Source: Planctomicrobium sp. (GTDB lineage Bacteria; Planctomycetota; Planctomycetia; Planctomycetales; Planctomycetaceae). Taken from it: 13,793 nt of DNA. How positions within the stretch are numbered: position 1 is the stretch's first letter; each line of letters opens with the position of its first letter. The translations under genes were made by a program, and so were the position numbers. Shown here one piece after another: positions 7,169-13,793 of the stretch. The notes under the pieces are model-generated. The model saw nothing but the letters and a program-made list of their open reading frames with translations. It was not told the DNA's origin and did not search any database. Location: positions 1 through 13,793 of the forward strand of contig JAJDEL010000186.1 of the NCBI GenBank assembly GCA_029259835.1, given 5' to 3'.

Positions 7169-7597
7169 CTTCGTGATGGTCCTGCTTGGGGGAACTCTCC
7201 AGTGCCAGCGGAATGTAAATCTGGACTCAACTCTGCTGGTTCCGTTCGGGTTTACAGAAAAGCAAGGGGAATGCTTTCTGTCTCTTCTAATCTTTAGGTC
7301 ATAAAATCGGAGTGGGACGAGTTTTCTGGTGTTCCGTTTCAAAAAAACCACCTTTCGTTACGTTCGACCAGATTCACACAAATTGGCTGATCAGGTTGTA
7401 GCGATTGAAAGTTTTTTGCAGGGACAGAATGCGTTGAGTAGGACTCTGGTCGGAGTTTTTCTATGATGCCTCTTTGAGAAACCCCTGCCAGGTTTCCTGA
7501 GATGGAGATTCAGAGGGAAGTGGGAGACTTGCTAAATAGCGATCTCTCAATCCAACGGCAGGGTTCCCCTGAGAGCTTAAAGCAGGAACGCGTTCAC
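7169..7597. other. Stretch without a convincing gene; one hairpin
   Basis: Between the small minus-strand ORF and the likely flavin reductase start I see no reading frame with protein-like composition. The only clear structure is an imperfect hairpin: ACAGAAAAGCA (7254-7264) pairs with TGCTTTCTGT (7272-7281) as 10 bp with one bulged A and loop AGGGGAA, followed on the plus strand by a pyrimidine-rich CTCTTCTAATCTTT. It could be a weak terminator or a leader structure for the minus-strand small ORF. If the flavin reductase starts at the ATG at 7502, the gap ends there. Confidence 0.4.
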
Positions 7598-8083
7598 GTG
7601 GATAAAGATCAAGTTGGCCCAGTTCTGGGGCGTATCCCCAGTGGTCTTTCAATTTTGACAGCCCAGAGTCCCGATGGTGATCAGACAGGCATGCTTGCCA
7701 GTTGGGTCCAACAAGCTTCTTTTGCCCCCCCTGCTTTGACCATCGCTATAAACGCAAAGCGTTATCTCAACGATTGGCTTGTTGATGGAGCGGTGGTTGC
7801 ATTGAGCCTTGTTGGTGAATCGCAGATGCAATACCTCAGTCATTTTGGAAAAGGGTTTGAACCGGGAGTACCGGCTTTCGAAGGTCTGTCGACAGAACTT
7901 ACCTCGTCTGGACTCACTGTCCTCTCTGAGACACTCGGCTGGCTGGAAGGGACTGTGACCGGTTCAGTAGATGGTGGCGACCACCGAATCTATGTTGTCG
8001 AAATCACAGCAGGATCGCCGGGCGAGTTGCTAGAAACTGAAAAGCCGTTCGTTCACATTCGCAAGAACGGTTTCGGCTATTGA
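7598..8083 (+). CDS. Flavin reductase-like FMN-binding protein
   Basis: Member of the flavin reductase-like split-barrel family, which binds FMN and typically uses NAD(P)H to reduce flavin, or serves as an electron-transfer partner. Motifs include GRIPSGLSILTA (11-22), TGMLASWVQQASFAPP (FMN-phosphate side), LNDWL, FALSLVGE-like VVALSLVGE, HFGKGFEPGVPAFEG and a C-terminal HxxIxxxV-like stretch around HRIYVVEI. The wording resembles the flavin reductase module fused to, or paired with, flavodiiron proteins, but no flavodiiron gene is in the window. The start is placed at GTG 7598, preceded by AGCAGGAACG, because homology begins right after it and gives a normal 161 residues. An in-frame ATG at 7502 would add 32 non-conserved residues. 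It converges with the GGDEF gene. Confidence 0.87.
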   Translation: MDKDQVGPVLGRIPSGLSILTAQSPDGDQTGMLASWVQQASFAPPALTIAINAKRYLNDWLVDGAVVALSLVGESQMQYLSHFGKGFEPGVPAFEGLSTELTSSGLTVLSETLGWLEGTVTGSVDGGDHRIYVVEITAGSPGELLETEKPFVHIRKNGFGY

Positions 8084-8097
8084 TTGAGTGCTAAATA

Positions 8098-8124
8098 TTT
8101 GCCGCACACTATCACGTGTGGTCA
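8098..8124. repeat. Degenerate copy of the convergent-junction palindrome (copy B)
   Basis: TTTGCCGCACACT (8098-8110) matches the left arm of the 11481 element exactly. The right arm is degraded to GTGTGGTC (8116-8123), leaving a 5-bp CACAC/GTGTG core plus partial outer pairing. It sits in the 76-base gap between the convergent flavin reductase and GGDEF genes. Confidence 0.55.
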
Positions 8125-8159
8125 TCCTCAACAGAATAGTCGCGACACGACACTCTCAA

Positions 8160-8945
8160 TTATTTCGTCGGAGAGCAGGACTTGGCGGGAGTGAGATTGG
8201 CGAGGAGCAGTTCTGAAAAACCCTCATTAATTTGGCGGGTATCACTGATTCTGGTGCAGTTCCGTCCATTCCGTTTCGCCGCATAGAGTGCCTCGTCAGC
8301 TCGGCGAACTAATGAATCAGGATCTTCTGCAGCAGTCGCTTCGGCAACTCCAATGCTAATCGTGACTTTCAGGCGTTCTGCAAGAAAGATGCATTCCGAC
8401 TCGCTCACCTTGCGGCGAAATTCCTCAGCCAGTTTGAGAGATTCAACGAGGGACATACTGGGGACTGCAATTGCAAATTCTTCCCCTCCATACCGAGCGA
8501 CACACCCTCGGTCGCTAAAGAAGGTCATCGCCGCATTCGAGACGACTTTCAGTGCAGCATCACCTGCCTGATGTCCCCAGCGATCATTAAACGACTTGAA
8601 GTTGTCAATGTCGATCAGAATCAGGCTCAGTGGATTTCGTTGAGGTGTGAATTCAGGAAGTGCGTTGCGAAGTGCAGTGTCAAACGCCTGCCGATTCGCC
8701 AATCCGGTCAACCCATCCGTCATCGCAGCATGTCGATACTCCGACAAAAGTTTTTCCTGCGATCGGATATCTGTTTTAATCAATTCCGATAGACCAACGG
8801 AAGAAACAAGTCCCACCAACCCGCTAATCAGCCATATTGTGCGGAACGTATGATCCAGTTCAGGCATCCAGCCAATCAACAATAGACATACGCTCAGCCA
8901 GGCACTGACTGCTACAAAAATCATGCGGGAGGACGTTTCGCGCAT
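8160..8945 (-). CDS. Membrane-anchored GGDEF diguanylate cyclase
   Basis: Predicted to make cyclic di-GMP from two GTP. From the chosen start there are two N-terminal hydrophobic helices (about 8-27, MIFVAVSAWLSVCLLLIGWM, and 36-53, TIWLISGLVGLVSSVGLS), then a short coiled linker and a complete GGDEF domain. The domain has DGLTGLANR (77-85), IDIDNFKSFNDRWGH (111-125), the active-site ARYGGEEF (150-157) and ISIGVAEA. No separate sensor domain is present beyond the membrane part. The inhibitory RxxD site is absent: the equivalent bases encode SDRG. Start: ATG at 8943-8945 has GGTGAG 7 bases upstream. An ATG at 8960 (GGAG touching it) or a TTG at 8966 would add 5 or 7 residues. No EAL or effector gene is nearby. 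Confidence 0.94.
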   Translation of the reverse strand: MRETSSRMIFVAVSAWLSVCLLLIGWMPELDHTFRTIWLISGLVGLVSSVGLSELIKTDIRSQEKLLSEYRHAAMTDGLTGLANRQAFDTALRNALPEFTPQRNPLSLILIDIDNFKSFNDRWGHQAGDAALKVVSNAAMTFFSDRGCVARYGGEEFAIAVPSMSLVESLKLAEEFRRKVSESECIFLAERLKVTISIGVAEATAAEDPDSLVRRADEALYAAKRNGRNCTRISDTRQINEGFSELLLANLTPAKSCSPTK

Positions 8946-9160
8946 CTCAATACTCACCATCTCCAAGGAAGTTTACTTTTCGAAAGCCTATTTCAAAGGA
9001 AACGGGTTCGCGCTGGCGATTTCCTGAGTTCTTCTCACAACCTCCCGATTGAATCATCACGATCGACACAAACGGACGGGTCTACCTTACCGGAAGAGAA
9101 TTCTGGAATCGGCTTCGAGGTCGTCTTGACGCTATTTTTCTGGCGAACAATGACCTGAAC

Positions 9161-9169
9161 TGGTATCAT
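9161..9169 (+). promoter_or_regulatory. Candidate extended -10 promoter for the oxidoreductase gene
   Basis: TGGTATCAT is an extended -10 (TGn plus TATCAT, 5 of 6 to consensus) in the 240-base divergent gap, 40 bases before the start codon. No good -35 box accompanies it at 16-18 bases, as is tolerated for extended -10 promoters. Confidence 0.35.
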
Positions 9170-9208
9170 TCTCGTCGATGCTGATGGGATTAACATGAAA
9201 TAATTGAA

Positions 9209-10471
9209 ATGAAATTAAAAACGACAGACCTGCATTACAACCGTCGCGAGTTTCTGGAAAACAGTGCTCGCAACGCCGCCGGAATCGCCGCTGGTGCGAT
9301 GAGCCTGGGGGCCGCTCGCTCCCCGAGTGATCGGCTTCAAGTTGGAGTTCTCGGGCTGGGCTCACAAGGAATGGACCTCGCCACAGCGGTGACTCATACA
9401 AATCGTGCCGAAGTGGTTGCGATTTGCGATGTCGATGTCCACGTTCTCGCAAAGGCACAACACGAAATTGAGTCTCAACAATCATCGAAACCTGTGATTA
9501 TCACTCAGCACGAGCAACTCGTAGCTCGCGATGACCTCGACGCGATTCTCGTCGCTACTCCAGACCACTGGCATGCTCGAATGGGATCAGATGTCCTATT
9601 GGCTGGCAAGGATCTCTTTCTGGAAACGCCTGTCGCTCACTCAATTCAGGAAGGTGAGTCGCTTTGCCAATTGGCTGGAAACACCGAACAAATCGTTCAG
9701 GTCAGTTTGCCGCAGAGAAGTGGTGTTCATTTCCAATCAGCAGTCAAACTGATTCGTAGCGGATTTTTAGGCAAAGTTCACTTGGCGAAAGCATGGGCCG
9801 TGCATCGGCGAAAATCCATTGGGCTTTGTGCGGAAACGCGACCACCGCTTGGCGTCGACTATCAGCGCTGGCTCGGTCCTGCCCCACAAGCTCCGTTTCA
9901 ACCGAATCGATTTCACCACAATTGGCCCTGGTTCTGGGACTATGGTTCTGGCGAGCTAGGTCTTTGGGGCGTTCAACATCTGGATGTTGTCCGCTGGGCG
10001 CTCGACTTGAATCTCCCGAAGAAAGTTATCGCGACCGGTGGCAAACGTAGTTTTCATGATGATCGAGAAACGCCAGACACTCTGACCGTTCACTACGACT
10101 TCGAAGATGTCGAAGTCGTTTGGGAACATCGCCAATGGTCTAACCGTGGGATTGAAGGCCGCTCTTCCGGAGCGGCGTTCTATGGAGATTTGGGGACTTT
10201 GGTCGTCGACCGAAGTGGTTGGAAAGTTTACGATCACCATGAAGACCGTCATGCAAACGCCAGTGAAATCAAGCAGTCTCAGGTAGATAACTTTCTTGAA
10301 TCTGTTCGAACACGAACAGCTCCTGTTGCTAACTTAAATGATGGGCAGAACAGTTCAGTTTTGTGTCACCTCGGAAACATTGCGTCGCGTTTGGGAAGAG
10401 AAGTGACGTTTGACTCCGACTCGAAAACGTTTGGCGATGACTTTGCCGCTAATGAATTGTTAATCGCGTAA
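9209..10471 (+). CDS. Tat-exported Gfo/Idh/MocA family oxidoreductase-like protein with altered EKP motif
   Basis: NAD(P)-dependent sugar or polyol dehydrogenase family. The N-terminus carries a twin-arginine signal (NRREFLENSA, 11-20, then an Ala/Gly-rich hydrophobic stretch to about 36), so the folded, cofactor-loaded protein is expected outside the cytoplasm. The Rossmann fold shows VGVLGLGSQG (45-54), ICDVD (72-76) and VATPDHWHA (115-123). The family EKP motif, whose lysine contacts cofactor and substrate, reads FLETPVAHS (137-145): lysine is replaced by threonine. The C-terminal half keeps the planctomycete-style FWDYGSGELGLWGVQHLDVVRWAL (242-265). The 420-residue length is normal. The start ATG lacks a strong ribosome site. 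The nucleoside hydrolase-like gene follows 32 bases downstream. Substrate unknown; activity is uncertain because of the threonine. Confidence 0.92.
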   Translation: MKLKTTDLHYNRREFLENSARNAAGIAAGAMSLGAARSPSDRLQVGVLGLGSQGMDLATAVTHTNRAEVVAICDVDVHVLAKAQHEIESQQSSKPVIITQHEQLVARDDLDAILVATPDHWHARMGSDVLLAGKDLFLETPVAHSIQEGESLCQLAGNTEQIVQVSLPQRSGVHFQSAVKLIRSGFLGKVHLAKAWAVHRRKSIGLCAETRPPLGVDYQRWLGPAPQAPFQPNRFHHNWPWFWDYGSGELGLWGVQHLDVVRWALDLNLPKKVIATGGKRSFHDDRETPDTLTVHYDFEDVEVVWEHRQWSNRGIEGRSSGAAFYGDLGTLVVDRSGWKVYDHHEDRHANASEIKQSQVDNFLESVRTRTAPVANLNDGQNSSVLCHLGNIASRLGREVTFDSDSKTFGDDFAANELLIA

Positions 10472-10494
10472 GATTTTAAATCCAGTAGGCTCAC

Positions 10495-10500
10495 GGAGGA
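10495..10500 (+). promoter_or_regulatory. Strong Shine-Dalgarno of the nucleoside hydrolase-like gene
   Basis: GGAGGA lies 3 bases before the ATG at 10504. It fixes the start and is much stronger than the ribosome sites of most other genes in this window. No terminator lies in the 32-base gap after the oxidoreductase stop, which fits co-transcription. Confidence 0.8.
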
Positions 10501-10503
10501 AAG

Positions 10504-11469
10504 ATGCCGCGTCACAAGTTGATCATTGACGCCGACCCTGGAATCGGAGACGCGGTCGCGATTGCTTTGGCACTGTGTGATCCGACTCTCGATGTTGTTG
10601 CGCTCACAGCCTGTGCTGGAGTGGTCTCTGGCAAACAGGCGTTCTGCAATTTGCAAACAATCACCTCAATGGTCGACCCTTCACGTTGGCCGCGCATTGG
10701 TTCGCACAACGCGGATGCCGTGCGACCAGAAGACTCTCCGATACTCTCCGGGATACTGGAGGGACACGGCAAGCATGGATTAGGTGAGTGTGAACCGATT
10801 ACAGCGCCACTTCATCAACCGACTGATTCAGCAAAGTTGATGCTCGAATTTGCGAGACTGTTTCCTGGCGAGATCACGATACTCACGCTGGGGCCATTGA
10901 CGAATGTGTTGGCGGCGGCGGAGCGAGATAGCGGCTTTCTTTCAAAGATCAAGCAATTGATGATTTGTGGAGGTTCAATTTCAGTCGGTGGGGATGTCAC
11001 CGCGGCAGCCGAATTCAACATCCTCGCCAATCCAGAGGCGGCTCACGACATATTGATGTCGGCAGCCAACAAGACTTTGCTGCCGATTGATACGACACAT
11101 CAATTCGGTCTGAGCTTTGATGAATACAGCCAACTTGGTGTTGACGCATTCTCGCGTTTGGGTCGGTTGTTGAATGAAATGATTCCGTTCGCATTGAGAG
11201 AAAACCGAAATCGTTTGGGGCGAGAAGGAATCTTGCTGCCAGGAGTCGTTGCTGTGACTGCCATTTCTCATCCTCAATTGTTCGTACAGACGACGATGAG
11301 TGTCGATGTCGAACTGTCCGGCTCACTCACACGCGGCATGACTGTCTTCGACCGTCGCGGACTTCCGCACTGGAAAGAAAATATCGAGGTCATCACGGCA
11401 GTCGATCTGCTCGAAGTCAAAGACTACATGCACCGTATTATTGATGCTTCCGAAATCGGAGATGAATAA
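10504..11469 (+). CDS. Nucleoside hydrolase family protein with several catalytic residues replaced
   Basis: Inosine/uridine-preferring nucleoside hydrolase fold; active members cleave the N-glycosidic bond of ribonucleosides using a bound Ca2+. The 321-residue length is normal. Family landmarks are DADPGIGDA (9-17), TILTLGPLTNVLA (125-137), ICGGSISVGG (154-163), AAEFNILANPEA (168-179) and SGSLTRGMTVFDRR (272-285). In Crithidia IU-NH numbering, the DPGxDD box has Gly15 in place of Asp14, and the conserved LHD near the C-terminus (His241, Asp242; Asp242 is a Ca2+ ligand) reads LPG (245-247). HGxDGLG reads HGKHGLG, and the usual DPEA reads NPEA. Asp11, Asp16, Thr133 and Asn172 are kept. Classical hydrolase activity is therefore doubtful; ligand binding may remain. 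No signal peptide. Probably co-transcribed with the oxidoreductase-like gene. Confidence 0.92.
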   Translation: MPRHKLIIDADPGIGDAVAIALALCDPTLDVVALTACAGVVSGKQAFCNLQTITSMVDPSRWPRIGSHNADAVRPEDSPILSGILEGHGKHGLGECEPITAPLHQPTDSAKLMLEFARLFPGEITILTLGPLTNVLAAAERDSGFLSKIKQLMICGGSISVGGDVTAAAEFNILANPEAAHDILMSAANKTLLPIDTTHQFGLSFDEYSQLGVDAFSRLGRLLNEMIPFALRENRNRLGREGILLPGVVAVTAISHPQLFVQTTMSVDVELSGSLTRGMTVFDRRGLPHWKENIEVITAVDLLEVKDYMHRIIDASEIGDE

Positions 11470-11480
11470 ACGCAATCGTG

Positions 11481-11510
11481 TTTGCCGCACACTTCAAGTG
11501 TGCGGCTAAA
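11481..11510. terminator. Palindromic hairpin between convergent genes (copy C)
   Basis: GCCGCACACTT (11484-11494) and AAGTGTGCGGC (11496-11506) form a near-perfect palindrome, flanked by TTT and TAAA that extend the pairing with one mismatch. It begins 11 bases after the nucleoside hydrolase-like stop and lies 19 bases past the stop of the minus-strand ATPase gene. Its position supports a bidirectional terminator. The left arm matches the element at 8098. Confidence 0.65.
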
Positions 11511-11529
11511 GGGGCGCACTTTCGCATTA

Positions 11530-13793
11530 TCATGCCGCGCGGAGGGTTCGGGATTGTTGGGCGAAATTGATCCAGTCAGTGACTTCGTCGATGTCCGGAA
11601 TTTTTGCGGAGCGAAGGAGTCGTTGGCCTTTGTTAGAACTCACAAACGGATCGATGATTGCAAACAGCGATGCTGGTGTTGCTGATGTGATTTGCTCGAC
11701 CGTGCAAAGATCACACGCGACGAGTACCTGAGCGTCGTGCCCGCGTAGCTCCGGGATGCGGCAAACAAGAATTGCTTGTTGCTGCCATTCGGAAATGAGA
11801 GTCGCCGTCAGGCGGCGGTAATCCAACTTCTGACTCATTGTTTCGGCATCGCGATTCACAAAATCAGAGACGGTGACGACGCCTATTTTCTCGAAACGAT
11901 CCGCCGTTTTCGGACCAATGCTGGGGGCATCAACAAGCGGACTATCCATATTGAGGAAGAACCGCAACTCCCGCTCCGTCTGAATCGTTTCGACAACTGA
12001 ATGTAGCTTGACGGTGTTCGCAGACCGTTCTTCCTGCGCGAAGGAACCGGAGCGAGACTGCCTTGTGCTTTGGCGCTCCCTCATTCGATTTCGCTCTCCG
12101 GAAAAGTGACTCGTTGGTGTGGAATGCGCACGATCTCGACGACGTCGATTTGTTGACCAGTCTCGCGCTTGCCGATACGAGCGGGCGCGCTGACCGTTTG
12201 AAATCCATCGTGCGAAATGTTGCCGCGAAGGCCAGTTTGATCCTTCATCCAACCAGGTTATAGAATCGTACTCTCTTTGATCCGAGAGGAATCGCGATGC
12301 TTTCGCGTACAAGTCATCAGCATCTGCCTGAGCAAGTTCGCTGGGACTGAAGATTCCACAGTTCAATAGCAATTGTGCATCACGTCCAGTCAAGTCCGGG
12401 ACACAACAGAGCAACCGAGATTCGGCCTGCCAGAGCCGCAGAGTGGCCGCCGAAATTTGCAGACTGTCGAGTGGGATTTCTGTATTCTCTGAATCAAGCT
12501 CAATGAGATCGGCGACGGTACGGACGCCAATCGATCCGATGCGACGAGCCATTTGTTCCCCCAGGGAAGGGATATGCCCCACGGAACTATTCGTTTGCAA
12601 CCAGAAAGGTTCATCCGGCTGAATACGGTCCAGTTGCATTGGCGCTATGGTCTCGAATTGCGGTTCTGAAACTTCCGCGACAGGAACATTCAACAGCCGA
12701 TTTGTTGGAGCTTGAGTTCGTTGTGACCCGGGCAAGCTGCGAGTCATGACGCCGGTCGCTTCAAACAGATTGACGAGATGTTCCTGACAGGTCATCAAGA
12801 TGACCTGATGATAATCTGTACAGAATTCGACGAGTGTTTCGATCGCCGCCGACAATCGGCTCTCGTCACTATCGGCCAGAACTTCATCGAGAATCAGCGG
12901 CAGCTCGACACCGCGTCGACGGTATTCACTCCAGAGGGCTAGGCGAAAGCACAAAGCCGCCTGCTCGAGTGTTCCCCGACTGAGTGCGTGCAAAGGGAGT
13001 TCCTTCACATTTTCACTGAGGACCAGCAATTCTTCTAATTGGCTATTGAATTGAAATGCTGTATAGCGACCACGAGTCATTTTATTCAGAAGCGTCGACG
13101 CTTCTTCGATCACAGGCGAAACCGTTTCAACGTTCAGTTTTTCCTGAGTTCGTTGCAAGACCGTTTGCAAAATTGCCAGCGATTGCCATTGCTCTCGCGC
13201 GTCGGCAAGTTGCTGTTCAATACACGCAGATTCTTGTCGCAGTTCTTGTATCGTGGCGTCTGCTGCAAACTGTCTTGGCATCTGCTGCAACTCCACGAGT
13301 TGTGAACGACTCTTGCAAAGTCTGTGACTCGCGTCAAAGAGTTGTTGTTGAAGCTCCTGCTTTCTTTGTGTCAATGCTATTTGATTTTCAGAATCTTCTT
13401 TCCTGGCGTTCGTCGTTCGCACGACTCGACTTGTGGTGACGACTTCTTTTTTCACTCGGTTTATTGTCGTTGGGCCTGAGTGACTGCTAAGGAAATGCGC
13501 GTGATCGTCGCACTCGCAGTGCTCCAGCTCTGTAGATGTTCGGAACTGAATTTTCTCCGCTGTTGTTCGACCATGACCGTGAATCAGCTCGTCGCGTCTG
13601 AGACGTAAGCTTTGAATTTGCCGAGTCAATTCAACTTCGCAGCGGTCAACTTCATCCCGTTGTGATTGAAACACAATTTGTTCGCTGGCAGATTGCTGGC
13701 GGCTCAATTCCTGACAGAGCAGTGCGAGTTGTTGTTGAATGTACGTTAACGAAAAATTGACTTGGCTTTGAAGTTCGTGGCACATGCACTGTG
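11530..13793 (-). CDS. SMC/Rad50-like ATPase C-terminal part with two DUF4332-like helix-hairpin-helix domains, N-terminus outside window
   Basis: The frame stays open to the window edge, so the N-terminal Walker A lobe is missing. Numbering is from the in-window Met at 13783-13785. Residues 1-230 are Gln/Glu/Arg-rich coiled coil. The second ATPase lobe follows: signature LSRGTLEQAAL (268-278), Walker B LPLILDEVLA (295-304) and an H-loop-like MTCQEH (331-336). Two related domains then appear at about 403-535 and 613-745. Both have an HhH-like start (SLGEQMARRIGSIGVRTVADL; SIGPKTADRFEKIGVVTVSDF) and share W.....LLC.VP.L.GRDAQLLL / ILVCRIPELRGHDAQVLV. An Arg/Ser-rich basic linker (about 532-590) separates them. 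The family and HhH features suggest a DNA-structure-processing or repair ATPase of the YhaN/Rad50 type, acting in the cytoplasm; this is inference. A nuclease partner, if any, lies outside the window. Confidence 0.83.
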   Translation of the reverse strand, partial: QCMCHELQSQVNFSLTYIQQQLALLCQELSRQQSASEQIVFQSQRDEVDRCEVELTRQIQSLRLRRDELIHGHGRTTAEKIQFRTSTELEHCECDDHAHFLSSHSGPTTINRVKKEVVTTSRVVRTTNARKEDSENQIALTQRKQELQQQLFDASHRLCKSRSQLVELQQMPRQFAADATIQELRQESACIEQQLADAREQWQSLAILQTVLQRTQEKLNVETVSPVIEEASTLLNKMTRGRYTAFQFNSQLEELLVLSENVKELPLHALSRGTLEQAALCFRLALWSEYRRRGVELPLILDEVLADSDESRLSAAIETLVEFCTDYHQVILMTCQEHLVNLFEATGVMTRSLPGSQRTQAPTNRLLNVPVAEVSEPQFETIAPMQLDRIQPDEPFWLQTNSSVGHIPSLGEQMARRIGSIGVRTVADLIELDSENTEIPLDSLQISAATLRLWQAESRLLCCVPDLTGRDAQLLLNCGIFSPSELAQADADDLYAKASRFLSDQREYDSITWLDEGSNWPSRQHFARWISNGQRARSYRQARDWSTNRRRRDRAHSTPTSHFSGERNRMRERQSTRQSRSGSFAQEERSANTVKLHSVVETIQTERELRFFLNMDSPLVDAPSIGPKTADRFEKIGVVTVSDFVNRDAETMSQKLDYRRLTATLISEWQQQAILVCRIPELRGHDAQVLVACDLCTVEQITSATPASLFAIIDPFVSSNKGQRLLRSAKIPDIDEVTDWINFAQQSRTLRAA

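Noticed and set aside
6878..7297. Plus-strand 139-codon frame overlapping the tRNA terminator
   Set aside because: It would run through the terminator hairpin, has no ribosome site, and its composition is not protein-like; the opposite strand offers a better small ORF.
7502..7597. ATG start for the flavin reductase at 7502
   Set aside because: Homology begins right after the GTG at 7598, which has its own AGGA site; the extra 32 residues look non-conserved. Kept only as an alternative.
9132..9485. Minus-strand 117-codon frame over the oxidoreductase start
   Set aside because: Lies antisense to the Tat signal and Rossmann fold, with no protein-like features.

Overview
The window looks like a chromosomal segment from a moderate-GC member of the Planctomycetota, probably Planctomycetaceae or a close relative. 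The assignment is inferred from gene content: an SMC-like ATPase fused to tandem DUF4332-type helix-hairpin-helix domains, a Tat-exported Gfo/Idh/MocA oxidoreductase, a nucleoside hydrolase of the type common in this phylum, an acidic Ser/Asp/Glu-rich single-pass membrane protein, and short genes scattered on both strands. No phage, IS, CRISPR or integration signature was seen.

Layout. (1) 2-1096 (+): 3' part of glyA. It converges, across a hairpin, on a minus-strand pair: a rhomboid protease with a C-terminal repeat region (1157-2350) and, upstream of it, an adenylate kinase (2396-3046). (2) 3140-4090 (-): exported alpha/beta-hydrolase-fold protein without a serine nucleophile, followed by a strong hairpin. 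(3) 4346-5056 (+): bioD, divergent from it, then the acidic membrane protein (5166-6680) and tRNA-Leu(GAG) with a textbook terminator. (4) 6959-7168 (-): probable 69-residue small protein, beside about 330 bases holding only a hairpin. (5) 7598-8083 (+): flavin reductase-like protein, converging on a membrane-bound GGDEF diguanylate cyclase (8160-8945, -). (6) 9209-11469 (+): two-gene unit of a Tat-exported oxidoreductase-like protein and a nucleoside hydrolase-like protein, both with changed catalytic motifs. (7) 11530-13793 (-): C-terminal part of a large SMC/Rad50-like ATPase ending in two DUF4332-like domains; its N-terminus lies outside the window.

There is little evidence of one multi-gene pathway. 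glyA (one-carbon metabolism), adk-like (nucleotide balance), bioD (biotin) and tRNA-Leu are housekeeping genes, set among membrane or exported proteins and a c-di-GMP enzyme. Three things merit follow-up. A related palindrome (core GCCGCACACTT...AAGTGTGCGGC) sits in all three convergent gene junctions. The 9.2-11.5 kb gene pair has lost signature catalytic residues in both products. The SMC-like ATPase has an unusual C-terminal architecture.
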